Part shown: one piece after another, positions 1-6,134 of the stretch
How the letters are laid out: each line of letters opens with the position of its first letter
Position numbering within the stretch: the first letter of the stretch is position 1
Origin: Burkholderiaceae bacterium
GTDB lineage: Bacteria > Pseudomonadota > Gammaproteobacteria > Burkholderiales > Burkholderiaceae_C
Length of the DNA: 6,303 nucleotides
Direction of reading: 5' to 3'
Assembly (NCBI GenBank): GCA_017853735.1
Contig: JAFMJA010000162.1
Coordinates: 1-6,303 of the forward strand
Translations under genes and position numbers: made by a program
The notes under the pieces: model-generated
Database searches by the model: none
The model's input: the letters and a program-made list of their open reading frames with translations, nothing else
What the model was told of the DNA's origin: nothing

Positions 1-1683
1 ATCGTGGTCACCAAGGGCGCGGGCAGGGTCTCAGAAGTCAACGCACGGTTCACCCTGGACGCCCTGCCGGGCAAGCCGATGTCGATTGACGCCGACCTTA
101 ATGCCGGCGTGATTGACCAGGAAACCGCCAAAAAACGGCGCGAGGAACTGTCCCAAGAGTCTGACTTTTTTGGCTCCATGGACGGTGCCTCCAAATTTGT
201 CAGCGGCGACGCGGTTGCCGGCCTGCTGATTCTGATCATCAACCTGATCGGCGGACTGGCCATCGGGGTGGGGCAGCATGGACTGTCCCTTTCCGAGGCG
301 GGCCGCATTTATACGCTGCTGACCATTGGCGACGGCCTGGTGGCGCAGATTCCCTCCCTTTTCCTGTCGCTGGCCACCGCCATCATCGTGACCCGGGTGA
401 CCACCTCGGAGTCCATGACCGAGCAGGCCACCTCTCAGCTGTCCAACCCGACGGCTCTTTATATGGCGGGCGGAATTCTGGCAGTGCTGGGCCTGGTGCC
501 AGGCATGCCGCATATGGTATTTCTCATGCTGGCCCTGATGTGCGCGGGCCTGGCCTGGCGCCTGACCAAGCGCAACGCCGAGCCCGAGGCTGCTGCGGCT
601 GCCCAGGCCAATGCCGCCCTGGATGAACCCAAGGAACTGAACTGGGACGATGTGGACCAGGTGGACCTGATCGGTCTGGAGATTGGTTATGGACTGATCC
701 CACTGGTCAACCCCGACTCGGGCGGTCAGCTGATGAACCGGGTCAAGGGGGTACGCAAGAAACTCTCTGCCGAGCTGGGCTTTCTGGTTCAGCCGGTGCG
801 CATTCGCGATGCCCTCAATATCGACCCGGACACCTACCATATCGTGCTCAAGGGTGTGGTGCGGGGCAAAGGCGTAGTGCGGGTGGGCCGCGAGTTGGCG
901 ATCAACCCCGGCAAGGTCTACGGATCGCTGGAGGGCGAAGCCACCAAGGAACCTGCCTTTGGCCTGGATGCGGTGTGGATCGAACCCTCCGAGCGCGACT
1001 ACGCGCGCACCCTGGGCTACACCGTGGTGGATCCCAGCACGGCGGTGGCCACCCATCTGAACAAAGTGCTGCGCGACAGCGCGGCCGACCTGCTCAGCCA
1101 CGATGAGGTGCAGCAATTGCTGGACAAGCTGGCGGTCAAGTCGCCCAAGCTGGTGGAAGACCTGGTACCAGGCAAACTCTCTCTGGGTGTGGTGACCCGC
1201 ACCCTGCAAAACCTGCTCAGCGAATCGGTCTCGATCCGCGATATGCGCACCATTGCCGAATCGCTCTCCGAAGCGGCGGGCCGCACCCAGGAGCCCGACC
1301 AGCTCACCTCGATTGTTCGCCCCAAGCTTGGCCGCATGATTGTGCAAAGCCTGGTGGATGACAGCAACAGCCTGTCGGTGATGACGCTGGACCCCGGCCT
1401 GGAACAGTTGCTGCACAACATCCTGCAGCAAAGCGCACCCGGACAGAATCTGACCATCGAGCCCGGCCTGGCCGAGCGCCTGTTTGCTGCCTTGCGCGAA
1501 GGCGCCCAGCAGGTGGAAGAACAAGGCCATCCGGCGGTGCTGGTGGTGTCTCCCGCGATCCGGCCCTGGCTGTCCAAGGCGGTGCGTTACCGCGTGAACG
1601 ACTTGACCATTCTTTCTTACAGCGAAATTCCGGATGACCAGAACGTCAAGGTCATCCACAACGTGCACGCCGCAACGCAGTAA
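1..1683 (+). CDS. flhA: Flagellar type III export gate protein FlhA (5' partial)
   Basis: FlhA is the large inner-membrane component of the flagellar export gate; it channels the proton motive force and docks chaperone-substrate complexes on its cytoplasmic ring. The frame is open from base 1 (ATC codon) for 560 codons. Compared with Salmonella FlhA (recalled), residue 9 here matches R147, so about 138 N-terminal residues lie outside the window. The FHIPEP signature region is intact: R9, R16 and D20 match R147, R154 and D158, and K65 and D70 match the functionally important K203 and D208. About four membrane segments follow (roughly residues 71-92, 106-130, 151-168 and 170-186), then an Ala/Glu-rich linker near 190-214 and the cytoplasmic domain with conserved stretches such as LVEDLVPGKLSLG and SIRDMRTIAESL. 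It ends in TAA, 32 bases before flhF. No frameshift or missing key residue is seen. Identification is essentially certain. Confidence 0.97.
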   Translation: MVVTKGAGRVSEVNARFTLDALPGKPMSIDADLNAGVIDQETAKKRREELSQESDFFGSMDGASKFVSGDAVAGLLILIINLIGGLAIGVGQHGLSLSEAGRIYTLLTIGDGLVAQIPSLFLSLATAIIVTRVTTSESMTEQATSQLSNPTALYMAGGILAVLGLVPGMPHMVFLMLALMCAGLAWRLTKRNAEPEAAAAAQANAALDEPKELNWDDVDQVDLIGLEIGYGLIPLVNPDSGGQLMNRVKGVRKKLSAELGFLVQPVRIRDALNIDPDTYHIVLKGVVRGKGVVRVGRELAINPGKVYGSLEGEATKEPAFGLDAVWIEPSERDYARTLGYTVVDPSTAVATHLNKVLRDSAADLLSHDEVQQLLDKLAVKSPKLVEDLVPGKLSLGVVTRTLQNLLSESVSIRDMRTIAESLSEAAGRTQEPDQLTSIVRPKLGRMIVQSLVDDSNSLSVMTLDPGLEQLLHNILQQSAPGQNLTIEPGLAERLFAALREGAQQVEEQGHPAVLVVSPAIRPWLSKAVRYRVNDLTILSYSEIPDDQNVKVIHNVHAATQ

Positions 1684-1715
1684 CACGCCAAACCTATTGA
1701 TTGAGCGAGACCACC

Positions 1716-3029
1716 ATGGAACTCAAACGCATCCTCGCCCGCGATTCCCGCAGTGCCACCGAGCAGGCTCTGGCGCGCTTCGGCCCCAATGTCTTTGTCA
1801 TCTCCAACCAGCGCCTGGCCGGACAGACCGAGCTGGTGGTGGCGGTGGATGTGCAGGCCGCCCAGTCCCATGAGGAAGAGCTGGTGGCGACCACCCAGGC
1901 CACAGCCAGTGCCGGCGGAAACTTTGAGACCAATCTGCGTGTGGCCAAAAGCGCGGTGGGGCTGGAGCCTGAATTTGCCCCTGAAGCGAGCTTCACGCCT
2001 ACGCCAAGCACACCCTCGACCACGCCCTCATCAACACCCACACCCACACCCAAACCCACACCCAGCGCCAGTGCCGAGAACGACCGCGACTGGATCCGTA
2101 GCCGCGAGATTGTGGCCACGGTGCGCGAGGAGATTGCCGCGCTGCGCCAGGAGTTCCGCCTGAGCCAGAAATCCCAGCTCTGGCAGTCTGAGCAGAACTG
2201 GCCCGAGGCAATTGCCCCCCTGGTGCAGGGCCTGCAAGAGGCGGCCGTGCCCGCCAGCCTGCGTACCCTGCTGCTCGATGGCCTGCGCGAGCAGAGCCAC
2301 CTGGGTGCCGCCATCGACACCATCACCCAGCAGCTGGTCTTCAATTTGCCCGACCTGCGTGCGCCAGCGCCCGCCAGCGGCATTCATGTGCTGGCCGGAT
2401 CTTCCGGATCTGGCAAAACCACCATGGCTGCGCGCCTGGTGCAACGCGCCCAGCAGGACATTCCTGCCGAACAGATGGCAGTGATTGCCTTCAAGGACCA
2501 GCGCGCCGGTGCCTGGCACCAGACGCAGATGCTGTGCGCCCAGTCGGGGGTGGACTGCTACCGGGCCAAGGACGGCGAAACCCTCGCCCTGTTGCTGGCT
2601 GAGCTGTCCGAGCGCCGCCTGATCCTGATCGACACCCCCGGGGTGCAGCTGAAAGAGAACCTCGTTGAGTTGCAGCGCCTGTGCCCGGCTGCCAGCTGGC
2701 ATGCAGTGCTTCCCGCGGATGCTTCGAGCGTGACCCTGCAGCGGGTGCTGGGAGCCAACCCACTTGCCTGGGCCAGCCTGATGGTGAGCAAACTGGATGA
2801 ATCCAGCGCGCCCTGGCCGCTGTTACATTACCTTATGCAAGCGGCCAAGCCCATCCCCTTGTCAGTCGCCAGTGGCTCCGAGCAGGTCGGTGATGGCCTG
2901 ACCGAGCTGACCCCAGCCATGCTGGCTGATCTGGCTGTTGCACAATGGATGCCTCCAGTGCAGTCAGCCTTCGCCGATGTCGCCAACTGGGCCGCCCGCT
3001 GGAATGAGGTGCCAGCCCTTCATGGATAA
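1716..3029 (+). CDS. flhF: Flagellar biosynthesis SRP-type GTPase FlhF
   Basis: FlhF is an SRP-family GTPase that marks the pole or site where a flagellum is built, at the inner face of the membrane. I chose ATG 1716 (437 aa), where the protein begins MELKRILARDSR as FlhF proteins do and a GAGCGAGA purine tract lies just upstream; an in-frame TTG at 1701 would add only five residues. Order: N-terminal B-domain (about 1-50, FGPNVFVISNQR), a Thr/Pro-rich linker (94-116), a helical N-domain (about 125-215), then the G-domain. The P-loop is GSSGSGKTT (228-236), G3 is DTPG (306-309) and G4 is SKLDES (358-363). The motif-II region reads AFKDQRAGAW where the family usually has TDTYRIGA, and G3 lacks the Arg of DTAGR, so the GTPase centre is divergent. 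It overlaps flhG by 8 bases. Family assignment is secure from the P-loop, domain order and context; catalytic competence is uncertain. Confidence 0.95.
   Translation: MELKRILARDSRSATEQALARFGPNVFVISNQRLAGQTELVVAVDVQAAQSHEEELVATTQATASAGGNFETNLRVAKSAVGLEPEFAPEASFTPTPSTPSTTPSSTPTPTPKPTPSASAENDRDWIRSREIVATVREEIAALRQEFRLSQKSQLWQSEQNWPEAIAPLVQGLQEAAVPASLRTLLLDGLREQSHLGAAIDTITQQLVFNLPDLRAPAPASGIHVLAGSSGSGKTTMAARLVQRAQQDIPAEQMAVIAFKDQRAGAWHQTQMLCAQSGVDCYRAKDGETLALLLAELSERRLILIDTPGVQLKENLVELQRLCPAASWHAVLPADASSVTLQRVLGANPLAWASLMVSKLDESSAPWPLLHYLMQAAKPIPLSVASGSEQVGDGLTELTPAMLADLAVAQWMPPVQSAFADVANWAARWNEVPALHG
2035..2064 (+). repeat. Hexanucleotide tandem repeat (CACCCA) in flhF linker
   Basis: Five consecutive 6-base units: CACCCA three times, one AACCCA variant, then CACCCA. 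They encode Thr-Pro dipeptides (Lys-Pro in the variant unit) at the end of a longer Thr/Pro/Ser linker coded by 1995-2063. Because the unit is 6 bases, gain or loss of copies by slippage would change linker length without shifting frame. Confidence 0.85.
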
Positions 3030-3840
3030 GCAGTCCCCCTGCCAGGTCATCGGCATCGCCAGCGGCAAGGGCGGTGTGGGTAAGACCACGGTATCGGTCA
3101 ACCTGGCGGTGGCTCTGCAGGCCATGGGCAAAAAAGTCATGCTCTTTGACGCCGACATGAGCCTGGCCAACGCCCAGATTGCCCTGGGCTGCCGTTCCCC
3201 GTACAACATGAGCCACTGCCTGAGCGGTGAAAAGACGCTGGCTGAGGTGGTGGTCACCACCCGCCAGGGCGTTCAGCTGGTGCCGGGCGCCTCCGGATTG
3301 CAGGAAATGGCTGCCCTGAGCGAGGTGCAGATTGGCCGCATCGTGCAGGAGTTCAGCAGCCTGGATGCCCAGTTTGATTACCTGATTGTGGATATGGCCG
3401 CCGGCATTTCTCCCATGGTCATGACCCTGCTGTCGGCCTGCTCGCGACGTTTTGTGGTGGTGCGCGATGACCCTTCCTCGATTGCCGATGCCTACGGCAC
3501 GATCAAGGTGATGATGCAGGACCACCATCTCGATGAGATCTATCTGATTCCCAATGCAGTGGCCAGCGAGCCCGAGGGCCGTGGCCTGTATGAGCGCATC
3601 AACCAGGTCTGCGCCCGCTTCCTTGGCCATTCGGTCAAGTACCTGGGCTCGATCGAAAATGACGAATTGATCCTGCTGGCCCTGAAAAAATTTCAGTCGG
3701 TCAGCGAATACGCCCCGGGCAGTGCCGGCTCGCGCGACTTTCGCCGACTGGCAGACCTGACCGACAACCTGCCCCGGCTGGACCAGGCCAGTGGCGGTGT
3801 CCAGTTCTTTGTGGAGCGGCTGGTGCAGGCACCTGCATAA
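3022..3840 (+). CDS. flhG: MinD-like flagellar number regulator FlhG (FleN)
   Basis: FlhG is a MinD/ParA-type ATPase that limits flagellar number, acting on FlhF and, in several species, on the master regulator. The 272-residue product has a deviant Walker A motif SGKGGVGKTT (14-23), the switch-I-like DADMSLAN (43-50, family usually DADLGLAN), Walker B DYLIVDMAAG (119-128) and the family segment SSIADAYGTIK (152-162). The C-terminal VQFFVERLVQA (260-270) could be the amphipathic membrane-targeting helix known in FlhG. ATG 3022 sits inside the end of flhF with GAGGTG 11 bases upstream, suggesting translational coupling. In-frame starts at 2938 and 3004 would add residues with no family resemblance and have weaker upstream signals. 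The usual N-terminal DQAxxLR motif that stimulates FlhF is not visible: the protein runs from MDKQSPC straight into the first strand. FlhG/FleN is far more likely than MinD given the neighbours. Confidence 0.95.
   Translation: MDKQSPCQVIGIASGKGGVGKTTVSVNLAVALQAMGKKVMLFDADMSLANAQIALGCRSPYNMSHCLSGEKTLAEVVVTTRQGVQLVPGASGLQEMAALSEVQIGRIVQEFSSLDAQFDYLIVDMAAGISPMVMTLLSACSRRFVVVRDDPSSIADAYGTIKVMMQDHHLDEIYLIPNAVASEPEGRGLYERINQVCARFLGHSVKYLGSIENDELILLALKKFQSVSEYAPGSAGSRDFRRLADLTDNLPRLDQASGGVQFFVERLVQAPA
3822..3837. other. Inverted repeat just before fliA start
   Basis: Two overlapping dyads occupy the last codons of flhG: GGTGC/GCACC (3822-3833, 2-base centre) and TGCAG/CTGCA (3824-3837, loop GCAC). 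They end 8 bases before the fliA ATG, where a ribosome binding site would be expected, and no clear AGGAG-type site is present there. An mRNA hairpin limiting independent initiation at fliA, opened by ribosomes finishing flhG, is possible but is inference. Confidence 0.4.
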
Positions 3841-3845
3841 AGACC

Positions 3846-4610
3846 ATGGCCAATATCCGCCTGTACGACGAAGTCCAGAACAACAGCGAGGCGCTGGTGA
3901 TGGCCCATCTTGGCATGGTCAAGCGCGTGGCGCTGCACCTCAAAGTCAGGTTGCCGCCCTTCATGGAGCTCGACGAGCTGATCCAGGTGGGCATGATTGG
4001 CCTGCTCGAGGCTGCCCGGGCCTACAACCCGAGCAAAGGCATCGAGTTCGAGAATTTTGCCCATAGCCGGGTGCGCGGCGCCATCCTGGATGAGGTGCGC
4101 CGGCTGTCCTTCTTGCCGCGTTCGGCGGTGGCCATCAACAAGTCGCATGGCGAGGCCACCCAGGTCCTGGCGGTCCAGCTGGGCCGCACCCCCACCCAGG
4201 CCGAACTGGCCGAGCACATGGGCAAGGATATCGAGCAGTTCCACAAGGAGCGCACCCAGGCCCACCGCTTTGAGACCTACTCGCTGGAGGTGGTGACCGA
4301 TGAGGTGATGAACCTGTCGGCCGACGCCGAGCAGCAGCCCGAGGCGATTGTGGAGCACCAGGAATTCATGGACGTCCTGACTCAGGCGATCGCCGACCTG
4401 CCCGAGCGCGAGCAGCTGGTGATGAATCTGTACTATGTGGAAGAGCTCAACCTGAAAGAAATTGGCGATGTGCTTGAGGTGACCGAGTCCCGGGTCAGCC
4501 AGATGCTCAGCGCGGTGGTCAAAAAGCTGCGCGGAACCCTGCAGATCGAGCCGGTCCATACCAAAAAGCCCCGGGCAGCCAAGGCCGCCCGGGAGGCCCT
4601 GTCCGAGTAA
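3846..4610 (+). CDS. fliA: Flagellar sigma factor FliA (sigma-28)
   Basis: FliA is the RNA polymerase sigma factor for late flagellar genes and is held inactive by the anti-sigma factor FlgM until the hook is complete. The 254-residue product has region 2 (about 20-90: VKRVALHLKVRLPP, ELDELIQVGMIGLLEAA, VRGAILDEVRRLSFLPR), region 3 (about 95-150: GRTPTQAELAEHMG) and region 4 with the helix-turn-helix LNLKEIGDVLEVTESRVSQM (201-220) leading into VVKKLR. No region 1.1 is present, as in other group 3 sigma factors. Beyond region 4 there is a basic tail of about 24 residues (HTKKPRAAKAAR within it), slightly longer than I expect. The segment after region 2 reads RRLSFLPRSAVAINK, where many FliA proteins have a DWxPR-type sequence. 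The ATG lies 5 bases after the flhG stop with only a weak AAAGA upstream, so translation is probably coupled. A matching sigma-28 promoter follows the gene. Confidence 0.95.
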   Translation: MANIRLYDEVQNNSEALVMAHLGMVKRVALHLKVRLPPFMELDELIQVGMIGLLEAARAYNPSKGIEFENFAHSRVRGAILDEVRRLSFLPRSAVAINKSHGEATQVLAVQLGRTPTQAELAEHMGKDIEQFHKERTQAHRFETYSLEVVTDEVMNLSADAEQQPEAIVEHQEFMDVLTQAIADLPEREQLVMNLYYVEELNLKEIGDVLEVTESRVSQMLSAVVKKLRGTLQIEPVHTKKPRAAKAAREALSE

Positions 4611-4625
4611 GGACCTGCTGGCGCC

Positions 4626-4653
4626 TGGGGGAGCCTTCGGCAAATAGCCCCCA
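4626..4653 (+). terminator. Imperfect hairpin after fliA, possible weak terminator
   Basis: TGGGGG (4626-4631) pairs with CCCCCA (4648-4653). Inside it is a small GCC-TTC-GGC hairpin (4633-4641) and an unpaired AAATAG (4642-4647). It lies 16 bases after the fliA stop, between the early block and the sigma-28 promoter, a sensible place for termination. It is followed by an A run rather than a T run on the + strand, so a classical intrinsic terminator is not supported; partial termination or mRNA end protection is possible. Confidence 0.3.
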
Positions 4654-4680
4654 AAAACCCGATTTCGCGGCCCGACCCGC

Positions 4681-4707
4681 TCAAGTTTCCTCAGCTGGCA
4701 CCGATTA
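4681..4707 (+). promoter_or_regulatory. Sigma-28 (FliA) promoter driving fliS
   Basis: The -35 element TCAAGTTT (4681-4688) and the -10 element ACCGATTA (4700-4707) are separated by exactly 11 bases. The known sigma-28 consensus is TAAAGTTT-N11-GCCGATAA, so the -35 matches 7 of 8 and the -10 matches 6 of 8 with ideal spacing. Transcription would start near 4713-4716, giving a leader of about 25 bases to the fliS ATG at 4740. It fits the function of the genes that follow and the presence of fliA just upstream. Confidence 0.85.
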
Positions 4708-4725
4708 CTCTGGTGTCAGCAAAAC

Positions 4726-4730
4726 AGGAG
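4726..4730 (+). promoter_or_regulatory. Ribosome binding site of fliS
   Basis: AGGAG is placed 9 bases before ATG 4740. It decides the start: the longer in-frame GTG at 4713 would fall at or before the predicted transcription start and has no such site. Confidence 0.8.
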
Positions 4731-4739
4731 CCTTGGATC

Positions 4740-5174
4740 ATGCGAGTCAATTTCAAAGCCATGGAAGAATACGGTCAGGGTAGCCAGGCCAGCCGTGCCG
4801 GGGTGGCCGACAAGGTCGAACTGATCCAGATGCTGTTTGACGGCCTGATCGAGAGCATGGTGACCGCCCAGGGCCATATCGAGCGCGGCGCGATCGAGGA
4901 AAAAAACAAAAGCCTGACCCGTGCCGGACGTATCACGATTGGCTTGCAGTCTGCCCTGGACATGGACAAGGGCGGCGAGCTGGCGCGCAACCTGCACGAG
5001 CTGTATGGATATGTCACCCGCAAGCTGATCCACGTCAACGCCTACAATGATGTGGCGGCGCTCAAGGAAATTCTTTCCCTGATCCGCGAAATCAGCCAGG
5101 CGTGGAAGGATGTGCCTACACTACTGCCTGGCAGCAAGCTGGCTTCCAGGCCCGCGCTGTCGGTCGTGCACTAA
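4740..5174 (+). CDS. fliS: Flagellin export chaperone FliS
   Basis: FliS is the small helical cytoplasmic chaperone that binds the C-terminus of flagellin, stops it polymerising and delivers it to FlhA. The 144-residue product shows the family pattern: an EYGQGSQASRAG N-terminus, VELIQMLFDGLIESM (26-40), the KNKSLTRAGRITIGLQ helix (55-70), LDMDKGGELARNLHELYGYV (73-92) and the final helix ending in AWKDV (121-125). About 19 residues follow the last helix, a somewhat extended tail. The start is set by AGGAG at 4726-4730 and the upstream sigma-28 promoter. Unusually, neither fliD nor a flagellin gene is adjacent: fliS normally follows fliD, but here it sits between fliA and motA. The 94-base gap to motA has no convincing terminator, so fliS-motA and the next gene may share a transcript. 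Function is confident from sequence; its flagellin partner is outside the window. Confidence 0.93.
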   Translation: MRVNFKAMEEYGQGSQASRAGVADKVELIQMLFDGLIESMVTAQGHIERGAIEEKNKSLTRAGRITIGLQSALDMDKGGELARNLHELYGYVTRKLIHVNAYNDVAALKEILSLIREISQAWKDVPTLLPGSKLASRPALSVVH

Positions 5175-5177
5175 GGC

Positions 5178-5203
5178 CCAGGCCGATTCAGGCCCCCGCC
5201 TGG
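5178..5203 (+). other. Small hairpin in fliS-motA gap
   Basis: CAGGC (5189-5193) and GCCTG (5198-5202) form a 5-pair stem with a CCCC loop. An upstream CCAGGC (5178-5183) can pair with GCCTGG (5198-5203) instead, so two mutually exclusive folds exist. No T run follows, so it is not a clear terminator. The rest of the 5175-5268 gap holds only the motA ribosome binding site GGAG (5259-5262); I see no promoter in it. Confidence 0.35.
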
Positions 5204-5268
5204 TGCCGCGCCCGTCGATTTGACCTGGGGGGTGTTCTGGGCGTTTGCCTGCCTTTGTGGAGTGACGA

Positions 5269-6132
5269 ATGTTTGCAATCATCGGTCTGGTTTTACTGAT
5301 GGTCTTTGTTTTCGGCGGCTACATCATTGCCGGCGGGTCGATGGCGCCGATCATCAAGGCCGCCCCGATCGAGACCTTCATCATTGTCGGCGCTGGCGTG
5401 GCGGCCATGCTGGTGGGCAACGGCATGGATGTCTTGAAGGGCGTGGGCAAGGGCTTTGGCAAGGTGTTCAAAGGCCCGGCCTATAAAAAAGACGACTACC
5501 TCAGCACCATCTTTGTGGTCTCCAAGATCATGAAGACCCTCAAGAGTGAGGGGGCGGTGGCACTGGAGTCGCACATTGAAAATCCGGAAGCCAGCGCGAT
5601 CTTTGGCGAATACCCCAAGATGCTGCACGACCATTCCCTGCTGCACCTGGTGACCGATACAGTGCGGCTGATGGTGGTTTCTTCCAGCAACCTGAGCCCA
5701 TACTCGGTGGAGGAGGTGATGGACCAATCCATCAAGACCCACCACCACAATGAGCTCAAGGCGGTCGATGCCATTGGCACCCTGGCCGGTGCCCTGCCTG
5801 CGCTGGGTATTGTGGCCTGCGTGCTGGGTGTGGTGAAAACCATGTCTGCGATCGACCAGCCCCCGGCGGTTCTGGGTGCCCTGATCGGCAGTGCCCTGGT
5901 GGGTACCTTTCTCGGAGTGTTCTTTGCCTACGGCATTGTCGAGCCCATGTCCAAACGGCTGGCCCAGATCGTCGAGGAAGAGGGCGAAATTTTCAAGGTG
6001 GTCAAGCAGATCATCATTGGCACCATGCACGGCCACCCCATGCCTCTGATCATCGAGGCGGCTCGTGTCAGCATCAGTCATCACAATCAACCCAGCTTTG
6101 CCGAAGTCTTTGACGGCATGCGAGGTAGTTAA
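5269..6132 (+). CDS. motA: Flagellar motor stator protein MotA
   Basis: MotA forms the proton-channel ring around MotB and its cytoplasmic loop pushes on FliG to turn the rotor. The 287-residue product is near the usual length (E. coli 295). Membrane segments are at about 2-20, 33-50, 171-190 and 201-222, with the large cytoplasmic loop between the second and third. Aligned by eye with E. coli MotA, the loop motif ALESHIENPEASAIFGEYP keeps the FliG-interacting glutamate (E100 for E98), while R90 is replaced by lysine (K92). The two channel prolines are kept: P177 (P173) in LPALGIVACVLGVV and P226 (P222) in FAYGIVEPMSKR. A HHH run occurs at 158-160. ATG 5269 has GGAG 6 bases upstream. The next gene starts 2 bases after its stop. 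Whether the unit uses protons or sodium cannot be told from MotA alone. Confidence 0.95.
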   Translation: MFAIIGLVLLMVFVFGGYIIAGGSMAPIIKAAPIETFIIVGAGVAAMLVGNGMDVLKGVGKGFGKVFKGPAYKKDDYLSTIFVVSKIMKTLKSEGAVALESHIENPEASAIFGEYPKMLHDHSLLHLVTDTVRLMVVSSSNLSPYSVEEVMDQSIKTHHHNELKAVDAIGTLAGALPALGIVACVLGVVKTMSAIDQPPAVLGALIGSALVGTFLGVFFAYGIVEPMSKRLAQIVEEEGEIFKVVKQIIIGTMHGHPMPLIIEAARVSISHHNQPSFAEVFDGMRGS

Positions 6133-6134
6133 AC

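Noticed and set aside
31..1686. 551-codon open frame on the minus strand opposite flhA
   Set aside because: It mirrors the flhA codons in a GC-rich gene, its product is His/Gln/Gly-rich low-complexity without a recognisable domain, and the + strand frame is a certain FlhA. The other long antisense frames (2031-2702, 2833-3630, 3693-4643, 5293-6090) are the same kind of shadow.
2938..3021. Upstream in-frame start at 2938 extending flhG by 28 residues
   Set aside because: The extra residues overlap flhF deeply, look nothing like an FlhG N-terminus and lack a good ribosome binding site; ATG 3022 gives the normal family start.
4570..4593. Perfect inverted repeat CCCGGGC...GCCCGGG near the end of fliA
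   Set aside because: It lies within the fliA coding region in a GC-rich Pro/Arg/Ala-coding stretch, has a 10-base loop and is not followed by a T run; most likely incidental.
4713..4739. GTG 4713 as an upstream start for fliS
   Set aside because: It coincides with the predicted transcription start of the sigma-28 promoter and lacks a ribosome binding site, while ATG 4740 has AGGAG at good spacing.
5163..5189. Possible second sigma-28 promoter before motA (GCCGATTC at 5182-5189)
   Set aside because: The -10 resembles the consensus but the segment 11 bases upstream, GTCGTGCA, has no likeness to TAAAGTTT.
5219..5247. TTGACC at 5219-5224 as a sigma-70 -35 box for motA
   Set aside because: The segment 17 bases downstream is CGTTTG, which is not a -10 element.
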